Part shown: positions 41,658-47,553 of the stretch, piece after piece
Numbering within the stretch: the stretch's first letter is position 1
How the letters are laid out: each line of letters starts with the position of its first letter
NCBI GenBank assembly: GCA_945893045.1
Contig: CAMDEA010000050.1
Location: 1-47,553 of the forward strand
Direction: 5' to 3'
DNA length: 47,553 nt
From: Planctomyces sp. SH-PL62
GTDB taxonomy: Bacteria; Planctomycetota; Planctomycetia; Planctomycetales; Planctomycetaceae
The notes under the pieces: model-generated
The model's input: only the letters and a program-made list of their open reading frames with translations
The model's database searches: none
What the model was told of the DNA's origin: nothing
Translations under genes and position numbers: made by a program

Positions 41658-44636
41658 CTACGGATCGCGTTTGCGAGCCTCCGGTTCGATCAGCCAGATG
41701 TGCGACGCTGCCAGAGCCGCTTCGAGCGTCATCGTCTTGCCGGCGTAGTCGGTGAACTCCCAGCGTCGATCGGACATTTGCTGTGCGGACGGATGGCCTC
41801 GTCCGTTGGTGGTCACGAGAAACGGAGTCGCCTTGCGCACGACGACAGGAATGTCGCCCCGTCCCCCCACGTCGCGCGTGACATCTTCCGGGACGCCGTG
41901 TGGAAAATAGACGAATGGCCCGACAGACTTAGGATTGCGAGGCACCTCGGCAAAGTAGGTCGGAGCCAGCTCGCTCAACGATTCCGGATAACGGCCATGC
42001 TCGCGTTGATAGTCTGAGAGCGCGAGTAACAAGATCGTGGCTCGGAAAGCTTCCGCTCGCTTCAGGAACTGGGTTTCCGCGATGAAGGACACGCCCATCT
42101 GCATGTTGGAAGGAACCAACGTGGTTCGCAGAATCGTGTACTCCACCGAGCTTTGATCGTAATTCCCGATAGCCAACAGCTTGGCTCGTTCTCCAGGCGG
42201 GACGAGTTCAGCGGCTTGCGACAGGGTGTGGGGCGTTCGATAGGCCGACTGTGAAAAAAGAGGAAGCGGGCAATTTGCTTTCAGAATCCTTCCCATCAGG
42301 TCCATACGCTCCAGCGCGAGCGACGATTGCCAACGGACGACGCGATCGGATCGCCAGCGTTCCCAGAACATCGTGCTCAGGACGGTCTGCGTGAGTTTCA
42401 TTTCTTGATAGTTGTCCGGGTTCGACGTGCGAATCTGTTCGACGTGTTTCTGCCACGCTTCGTCAAGCTTCAGAAACTCCTGAGCGTTGAGGAATTCGTG
42501 ATGCACCGCGTGCTGAATTGACGTGTGGTCTGCGGCGAGACTTTCGAGTTTGCGGATCGCCAGCAGGATTCGGTCGCGAGTTTGCTCTTTGTGCCGACTC
42601 CATTTGGCGACGGTTGCCAGCAAAGTCGCATCGTGATTGGCCGACATCCTGTTGACGTACAACTGGGGAACTTGAATGGCTCGCAGGTCAGAACGTCTAC
42701 TCAACTCAAAGGCGATCAGAATGTCGTCCAATGTGGCGTCGAGGTCGCCATCTTTCAGGGACTGCTGTGCCTGTCGAATCATCAGCCAAGACAACTTGCT
42801 GGTTCTCTCTGGATTCCAATCATCGGCGGCGCGAGCGGGAAGTTGGCCCTCAACAAGAGCCAACGGCACCGCCGGCTTGGCATGAGCCTCACGCAACAGC
42901 GGCACCACGGCAACATGTTGCATGGCCCAGTCGCGATGAAAACCCTCGAACGCCTCGGCATGAACTTGCATGTCGGTCCAATCGGCGTGTTCCTGTTTCA
43001 GCCGTGCCGATCGATCGGCATAAGATTCGAGTTGGCCTTCGCCCCGCTCGATCTCGTTCATCGCCCGGCGATAAATGTCGAGCGTTCCTTTCTCGGCCGG
43101 TGTCAGCCGAGCCAGCACGCGCGATTCCTCATCCCATTCCGCCGGGAGCGTTACGGCTGGAATTTGCACAACGCGATACGTCGCACAAGCCGTGAGCAGG
43201 ACGACGAAGGGAACTCCAAGCCCCAACCACAGCCGCCGGCGCGCGGCTCGGCCGCGACGTTCTTCAATCCAATCGTTTGCCTTGAGCCAGGTCACATACA
43301 GCGCGATCACCGGCAACGAGCCGACCGACCACCACGCGGGAGCCAACCACGAGGACATCAAGCCGCCCCACATGCCGCCGAAGATTGCCAGCGCGATTCC
43401 CACGGCGATCGCCACGACCGAACTGCGAATCAGCATCGCCGCAAGTTGGCCAGAGGCATACGCAATCAATGGCATCACGCCAAACATCAACAATTCGTAC
43501 GAAGCGGAGCTGGGCCAGTGCGGGAGATTCACCTGTTCCAAATGCCGCCTCCATAACGTCCCCGCGCACATCAGCAGCAGTGGCGGAATCCAGAGCACCT
43601 GCCGGCTCAGCCAAGCATGACGCGGCGAGCAGCCTCGCTCCGTCAGGTAGCGAAATCGACCGCCCCATTGTTCTGGAGCAAATGCGAAGACACCAAACAA
43701 AAAGCTTCCGACAGTCGACGGAAGAAAAAGGAGTTGCCATTCGCGGACATGCTTCAGCGTGAAGAAGTGATAGCCATACCAAGCCAGAACACCGATCATC
43801 ACCCAGCGTCCGTCACGCCAACTCATCCATAGCAACCGCGTCCATCCGATCTGGCGTTGGCCGGTGTATGGCGGCAGTTCCATGTCGATCGGATAGCTCG
43901 CCACGACGTCTCGCGTCAGGCCAAACCGCCAGCGCGGCAACCGTAGCCGATCTTCATACCACAGCTTGCCGAGCACGACATCGACCGTCACCAGCAGTGC
44001 GAGTACTAGGCAGCGGCTCAATGTAAATCGTTGGTCTTCGTTGAGAAGTTGGATGACATCGTCCAGCCGCCCGCCCGTCAGATAGGGCAACACCAACTGC
44101 ATCATCAAAGTTTGCCACGCGATGGCGGCGATCACGCCCCATAACGGCTGTCTCACGATGAGCGAAGCAAAGATGCTCCATGCGAAGATCTCGGCCATGT
44201 AGAGCAGGCCGTAGGTTCCAAACCAAGTGCTGCCCTGTGGTGCGTCCCACAAAAAGATACCGCGAGTCACCAGCCACAGGATCGCGGTCAGCAGCAGGCT
44301 GCTCGCCGCCGCGAAGCTGACTTTTGCCCAGAAGACTCGCGGCTGATTCGTCGGCAGCACTCGCTGGAAATCGAACACGCCGGTTTCGTGCTCGACCGAA
44401 AACATCGTCGCGCAGCAGCCCAGGAGATACACGATCGACGAGATGAAACCGATCGCCATCAATGCGTTGGCCGTCTCGGCCGAGAAGGGCCGAAACCCAA
44501 AATCATCGGTCACGAACCGCAGGATCAGCATCCCCACCTGCATCAACGGCGTCGCGATCAGCAACGCCAGCCACAGCGGCTGTTGAGTGCGATATTCCTT
44601 CCAAACCAAGCGCCAGAATTGAGTGTCTGAGAACAT
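41658..44636 (-). CDS. giant ABC-2-type permease-like membrane protein, paralogue
   Basis: 992 aa, same plan as the neighbour at 38418-41327: FWRLVWKEYRTQQPLW start, CATMFSVEHETGVFDFQRVLP loop, multiple helices to about residue 520, a soluble helical middle, and a C-terminal FRATILLLALSDYQREHGRYPESL...APTYFAEVPRNP segment. The two are diverged tandem duplicates, roughly half identical by eye in the membrane part. AAAGG precedes the ATG. It follows the ABC ATPase on the same strand. As both copies retain the appendix, that domain is probably functional. Confidence 0.78.
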   Translation of the reverse strand: MFSDTQFWRLVWKEYRTQQPLWLALLIATPLMQVGMLILRFVTDDFGFRPFSAETANALMAIGFISSIVYLLGCCATMFSVEHETGVFDFQRVLPTNQPRVFWAKVSFAAASSLLLTAILWLVTRGIFLWDAPQGSTWFGTYGLLYMAEIFAWSIFASLIVRQPLWGVIAAIAWQTLMMQLVLPYLTGGRLDDVIQLLNEDQRFTLSRCLVLALLVTVDVVLGKLWYEDRLRLPRWRFGLTRDVVASYPIDMELPPYTGQRQIGWTRLLWMSWRDGRWVMIGVLAWYGYHFFTLKHVREWQLLFLPSTVGSFLFGVFAFAPEQWGGRFRYLTERGCSPRHAWLSRQVLWIPPLLLMCAGTLWRRHLEQVNLPHWPSSASYELLMFGVMPLIAYASGQLAAMLIRSSVVAIAVGIALAIFGGMWGGLMSSWLAPAWWSVGSLPVIALYVTWLKANDWIEERRGRAARRRLWLGLGVPFVVLLTACATYRVVQIPAVTLPAEWDEESRVLARLTPAEKGTLDIYRRAMNEIERGEGQLESYADRSARLKQEHADWTDMQVHAEAFEGFHRDWAMQHVAVVPLLREAHAKPAVPLALVEGQLPARAADDWNPERTSKLSWLMIRQAQQSLKDGDLDATLDDILIAFELSRRSDLRAIQVPQLYVNRMSANHDATLLATVAKWSRHKEQTRDRILLAIRKLESLAADHTSIQHAVHHEFLNAQEFLKLDEAWQKHVEQIRTSNPDNYQEMKLTQTVLSTMFWERWRSDRVVRWQSSLALERMDLMGRILKANCPLPLFSQSAYRTPHTLSQAAELVPPGERAKLLAIGNYDQSSVEYTILRTTLVPSNMQMGVSFIAETQFLKRAEAFRATILLLALSDYQREHGRYPESLSELAPTYFAEVPRNPKSVGPFVYFPHGVPEDVTRDVGGRGDIPVVVRKATPFLVTTNGRGHPSAQQMSDRRWEFTDYAGKTMTLEAALAASHIWLIEPEARKRDP

Positions 44637-44646
44637 GATGCCTTTC

Positions 44647-44830
44647 CCTGGAGTGCGGCGGCTTGACGCCGCCCTCCATTCATTTGGAATGGAGGCGTTG
44701 ATTGGCCAGAAAACGCTCTTTTGTCAGCCAACTTTCACGACTGCGTTTGTTGAACTTCAAAGGTCGCTATTCCAAATGAATGGAGGGCGGTGTTGGGGCA
44801 CCCAGCATCTGGGTCACACCGCACTCCAGG
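44647..44830. repeat. nested palindromic element between ABC ATPase and permease
   Basis: Outer 12-bp arms CCTGGAGTGCGG and CCGCACTCCAGG enclose a perfect 20-bp inner pair (44671-44690, 44769-44788). Each inner arm carries a CCTCCATT / AATGGAGG hairpin. It fills almost the whole gap and ends 2 bp before the ATPase stop codon on the minus strand. Confidence 0.9.
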
Positions 44831-44831
44831 A

Positions 44832-45725
44832 TCATTGCATGTACGCGGTGAAGATCTCTTCGAGGTTCGGTTTGCGAACGGCGACCTCCGCGACCGATTC
44901 GTGCATCCGCAGAGTCTCAATGTCCGGCGGCGCGGTTCCGCGAGTCAGGATCTGCCACTGCCGGGCGCGGCGTGATTGACGCAAGACCTCGCCGGCGACT
45001 TCCGGCGGCTGTGCGAATCCTTCGGCCAGAGTCACGGTCAACTCGGTGATCTCCTCCTTCAATCGGTCGAGCCGCTCGCACAACAGCAGCTTGCCATGAC
45101 GCAGAATCGCGACCATATCGGCCACGCGTTCGACTTCGTGGATTTGGTGGCTCGACAGGAACACCGTCTTGCCGGTCGCCGTGCGGTCCACCATCCGTTC
45201 CAGGAACTCGCGCCGCACCATCGGATCGAGCCCCGACGTCGGCTCGTCGAGGATGAGCAGCTCCGGGTCATGTCCCAGCGACAGCGCGAGTGCGACTTTC
45301 GCCTTCATCCCCTTCGACAGCTCTTTGATCTTCTTCGTCGCCGGCAATTCAAACTGCGAGGCGATGATGCGATATCGCTCCAGGAACCCGTCGCCGTAGA
45401 ACCCGGCCGTGTACCAGCCGATCTCGTCCACGGTCATCCATTCGTAGAGCGTCGGCTTCTCGAACACGCAGCCCGCCCGTTCGCGGATCTTCAGCCCGTC
45501 CCGCCGGCTGTCCATGCCGAGCACCTCCAGCTTGCCGGCATCGGGATGCCCCAAGCCGAGCATCGCGCGAATCGCCGTCGTCTTGCCCGCTCCGTTCTCG
45601 CCGAGCAGCGCGAACACCACCCCGCGCGGCACCTCGAACGACACGCCGTCGAGTGCCACCTCGCGGCCGAATCGTTTCGTCACGTTCTCCAGTCGAATGA
45701 CCGGCCCATCGTCATTGATTGCCAT
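44832..45725 (-). CDS. ABC transporter ATP-binding protein
   Basis: 297 aa. Walker A GENGAGKT (42-49), signature LSKGM (136-140) in place of LSGGQ, Walker B LLILDEP (156-162), and switch His193. The Q-loop position reads CVFEKPTLY, with Glu instead of Gln, as common in ABC-2 exporters of the CcmA/YtrB type. It should power export by the two giant permeases downstream. The ATG has AAGGA 6 bp upstream. The GntR gene lies 167 bp upstream with a palindrome in the gap. Confidence 0.93.
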   Translation of the reverse strand: MAINDDGPVIRLENVTKRFGREVALDGVSFEVPRGVVFALLGENGAGKTTAIRAMLGLGHPDAGKLEVLGMDSRRDGLKIRERAGCVFEKPTLYEWMTVDEIGWYTAGFYGDGFLERYRIIASQFELPATKKIKELSKGMKAKVALALSLGHDPELLILDEPTSGLDPMVRREFLERMVDRTATGKTVFLSSHQIHEVERVADMVAILRHGKLLLCERLDRLKEEITELTVTLAEGFAQPPEVAGEVLRQSRRARQWQILTRGTAPPDIETLRMHESVAEVAVRKPNLEEIFTAYMQ

Positions 45726-45757
45726 GATTGGTCCTTGGTTGCTTTTGTAGTGGTCCA

Positions 45758-45831
45758 GGTGAGCCGGGTGGCGTCAGCCCCCGGACTCGGATCGCTCAGA
45801 ACGTCCGGGGGCTGACGCCCTCCGGCTCACC
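45758..45831. repeat. GGTGAGCCGGG palindromic element (family F)
   Basis: Arms GGTGAGCCGGGTGGCGTCAG and CTGACGCCCTCCGGCTCACC; each arm has a CCGGG / CCCGG hairpin. Its GGCGTCAGCCC core is shared with family D outer arms. It lies between the GntR and ABC ATPase genes. Confidence 0.9.
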
Positions 45832-45868
45832 GAATCTCTTTCACCCGCACTCTGCGTGAGAACGAGGT

Positions 45869-45895
45869 GACCGGCGGCTAGCGCCGTGCCGCTCA
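45869..45895. repeat. single arm of a family C element providing the gntR stop codon
   Basis: ACCGGCGGCTAGCGCCGTGC then CGCTCA. Read on the minus strand it begins TGAGCGGCACGG, and the TGA is the stop codon of the GntR gene. No second arm is seen nearby. Confidence 0.8.
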
Positions 45896-46300
45896 TTTCC
45901 CTTTCAACTTCGCCGCCAGTTTCTTGTCGATCGCCGGCATCTCGGCGGCGATCAGCTTTTGAACCTCGTCCAAATCCAGCCCGCTCTGCCGAGCCTCCCA
46001 CAGCACTTCGCGGAGCCGTTCTTGAACCAGCTTGACCCGTTCGGCGCGGCATTGCTTGAGCGCACCCGCTGCGACCGCCAGTCCCATTCCGCGGACGCTT
46101 TCCAGCACGCCTTCCACTTGAAGCTGCTGGTATGCCTTCGAGACCGTGTTGAGATTCACGGCCAGCTCGCGAGCCAGCTCGCGCACCGACGGAGCCATCT
46201 CGCCGGGAGGCAATGCTCCGGTGGCGACCGCGAATTTGATCTGCCGCACGATCTGATCGTAGATCGCCAGCCCGTTGTCCGGATCGACGTGCAGGAACAT
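45893..46300 (-). CDS. GntR family (YtrA-type) transcriptional regulator
   Basis: 135 aa, the short YtrA subtype: an N-terminal winged helix (IYDQIVRQIKFAVATGALPPGE, shown as IYDQIVRQI and GALPPGE; then PSVRELARELAVNLNTVSKA as recognition helix) and only a short helical dimerisation tail instead of an effector domain. Such proteins repress their own operon of ABC transporter genes. The ATG at 46300 matches the family start. A perfect dyad lies 12 bp upstream. It is first in the cluster with the ATPase and two permeases. Confidence 0.9.
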   Translation of the reverse strand: MFLHVDPDNGLAIYDQIVRQIKFAVATGALPPGEMAPSVRELARELAVNLNTVSKAYQQLQVEGVLESVRGMGLAVAAGALKQCRAERVKLVQERLREVLWEARQSGLDLDEVQKLIAAEMPAIDKKLAAKLKGK

Positions 46301-46311
46301 GATTGTCTCCG

Positions 46312-46339
46312 TGTCATAGACGACTATGACAGTATGACA
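46312..46339 (-). promoter_or_regulatory. predicted operator of the GntR/YtrA-type regulator
   Basis: A perfect dyad TGTCATAG-ACGA-CTATGACA (46312-46331) is followed by a further half-site (AGTATGACA, to 46339). Size and symmetry suit a GntR dimer. Its place 12 bp before the regulator's start codon implies autoregulation. Confidence 0.72.
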
Positions 46340-46360
46340 ATCGGCGGCGGAAAAGCAAGA

Positions 46361-46422
46361 GAAAGTAGACCGGTCACTCCGTGACCGGAAGTTTCGAGTC
46401 ACGGAGTGACTCGTCTACTTTC
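46361..46422. repeat. GTAG-footed palindromic element (family G)
   Basis: 25-bp arms match at 23 positions, GAAAGTAGACCGG... and ...TCGTCTACTTTC; each arm holds a GTCAC / GTGAC hairpin. It overlaps the TGA stop codon (46421-46423) of the ABC-exporter-like gene. Confidence 0.9.
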
Positions 46423-47476
46423 ATGCCGGCGTATCGACGCTCGGATCGAAGCGATGAAAGGCGTAGGTCAGCAGCGGCACCAGGCCGGCGCATTCGATCA
46501 GCAACACGGCGACCGCAGGGATCACGGCCAGTAATGGCGAACTTACCATTGCTCCGGGAATAACGGCGATGCCGACCAGCGTGATGGCTCCGAAGAGCAG
46601 CAGCATTTTCATAAACACAAAGAACATTTGCCGGCCGGCATTCTGAAAATCGCCGGGAGCTCCTTTCGCCATGCGCGTGGGGTAGAGATAGAAGATCGCT
46701 TTATCGACGGCAAACAGCATGAAATTCAGCGGCAGCGACAGCACCGCCGCGCTGACCAGCCAGCCGGCAATCGACGGCAGTAAGCCGCACAGCGCCAAGA
46801 AGAACGTCCCCTGGACCGCCGACAGCAATCCCACGAAACCAAGCAGTTCACCCAGCACGATGACGACCGGACGCAGTGGCAGGGATTTCAAGTAGCCCAC
46901 TCGTTCAATGTCGTTTTGCAGCGACATGGAAATCAGAAAGCTGAGGTAAACCATCACGCCGAATCCCGCCCCTGCGGCCGCGAAGGGTTGCTCGGGAGTC
47001 TTGTGATGAACGGTGACCGCCAGCCCTCCGGCCAGGACCACCGCGCCGCCGAGCAACCAAAACAGTTTGAGCGACGTGCGAATGTTGGTCGTCAACCGCT
47101 GCCAGACGATGGGACCGATTCCATTCCAAAACGGCAGTCGCCGAATGCGACGTCGTGCCACCTGCGATGTCGGCGAGCCGAACATGTGCCAGGCTCCTTT
47201 CGTCTGAGCGAGCTTGATCCGCGCGGTCCACTTCTCGCTGATCGTCAGAGCCGCCTCCAACGACAGACCGTCCAGCCGATACGCCAGCGCCAGTAAACTC
47301 GCATCGACCAGCAACACCAAACTCGTCGAGATCGCGAAGCTGGCCAGATCGCTCGCCATGATCATCCGCGCGAAGACGTCAAACGGCGCGAGCAACCAAC
47401 GCCCGGCGGGTGTGCCCAGAGATATTGGCGGTGTTAAGTTTTTGTGGTGTCGCAAGTTGACCAATAGGGTTGCCAT
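46421..47476 (-). CDS. 5'-truncated ABC-exporter-type membrane protein
   Basis: 351 aa from the ATG at 47476; the recognisable family sequence starts only at GTPAGRWLLAPFDVFARM near 47418. Several hydrophobic helices follow, with the WNGIGPIVWQRL and SLQNDIERVGYLKSLPLRP segments typical of planctomycetal ABC-exporter-like proteins of 500 or more residues. So roughly the first third is missing. The sequence upstream of 47418 is unrelated, showing a breakpoint rather than a window-edge cut. Whether the stump is expressed is doubtful. It precedes the GntR gene on the same strand. Confidence 0.6.
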   Translation of the reverse strand: MATLLVNLRHHKNLTPPISLGTPAGRWLLAPFDVFARMIMASDLASFAISTSLVLLVDASLLALAYRLDGLSLEAALTISEKWTARIKLAQTKGAWHMFGSPTSQVARRRIRRLPFWNGIGPIVWQRLTTNIRTSLKLFWLLGGAVVLAGGLAVTVHHKTPEQPFAAAGAGFGVMVYLSFLISMSLQNDIERVGYLKSLPLRPVVIVLGELLGFVGLLSAVQGTFFLALCGLLPSIAGWLVSAAVLSLPLNFMLFAVDKAIFYLYPTRMAKGAPGDFQNAGRQMFFVFMKMLLLFGAITLVGIAVIPGAMVSSPLLAVIPAVAVLLIECAGLVPLLTYAFHRFDPSVDTPA

Positions 47477-47553
47477 TGATTGCTGTCGCGGAGGTTGGTC
47501 AGGGCGGAGACGGATTCGGCGTTGCGGAGATTCCAACGAGCACCAGAGCGTTT
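47434..47553 (-). pseudogene. possible 3' remnant of a leucine-rich-repeat-like gene at the window edge
   Basis: In one minus-strand frame the edge reads WNLRNAESVSALTNLRDSN and then a short unrelated tail to a stop. The LRNxxSxSALTNLR pattern recalls bacterial leucine-rich repeats. It abuts the breakpoint of the truncated exporter gene. The stretch is too short to be sure. Confidence 0.22.

Noticed and set aside
280..46422. palindromes considered as ordinary transcription terminators
   Set aside because: Most lack a T run, several lie inside coding sequence or between genes of one operon, and families recur with conserved sequence rather than only conserved structure.
1..47553. search by eye for tRNA, rRNA or riboswitch sequences, including an FMN element before ribF
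   Set aside because: No cloverleaf with a GGTTCRA arm, no rRNA stretches and no RFN-type conserved blocks were seen; the ribF upstream region is AT-rich repeat.

Overview
The window is high-GC bacterial chromosome that looks planctomycetal (phylum Planctomycetota). No rRNA or marker-gene tree was available, so this is inferred from several traits. These are a beta-RFAP-synthase-like GHMP protein, membrane-anchored Ser/Thr kinases with C-terminal coiled-coil or tetratricopeptide-like tails, a secretin-N-repeat protein without an obvious barrel, a cytochrome b6 fused to cytochrome c, very large ABC-2-like permeases with a C-terminal appendix, and many scattered palindromes. No rRNA, tRNA, CRISPR array, transposase or phage gene was recognised.

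Layout. 0.3-5.6 kb holds small metabolic genes: RraA family, DUF1569, SufE, DUF309, a beta-RFAP-synthase-like protein, an isochorismatase-family hydrolase, and an overlapping pair made of an HExxH protein and a small basic protein. 5.7-8.4 kb (minus) holds a DUF374 acyltransferase, an exported D-aminoacylase-like amidohydrolase and a small unknown gene. 8.6-12.5 kb is a fused 5-oxoprolinase/hydantoinase. 12.8-19.4 kb (minus) holds the Rieske and cytochrome b/c fusion, an NrnA-like DHH phosphoesterase, RibF, and a phosphate module (PiT transporter plus DUF47). 19.7-24.0 kb has an ECF-type sigma factor followed by two P-loop GTPases that overlap by 8 bp. 24.2-29.0 kb has a membrane-anchored coiled-coil protein and, divergent from it, DNA polymerase I. 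29.0-36.9 kb has a Ser/Thr kinase, a secretin-N-repeat gene broken into three frames, and a second Ser/Thr kinase divergent from it. 37.1-38.3 kb is a DUF4143 AAA ATPase. 38.4-46.3 kb (minus) is a GntR(YtrA-type)-ABC ATPase-two giant permeases cluster with a clear operator. The right edge holds a 5'-truncated ABC-exporter-like gene.

The most striking feature is non-genic. About 25-30 palindromic elements of 60-170 bp, in at least ten sequence families, sit between and inside genes. Most consist of two inverted copies of a short unit that is itself a hairpin, and several begin with GTAG and end with CTAC. This is the architecture of REP doublets (REPINs), which in other bacteria are mobilised by RAYT/TnpA-REP transposases. 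Here they are nested inside one another and are also translated in frame inside 5-oxoprolinase, a GTPase, DNA polymerase I and the secretin-N protein. Related repeats seem to supply a signal-peptide core, a start codon and stop codons. The mobilising enzyme is not in the window.
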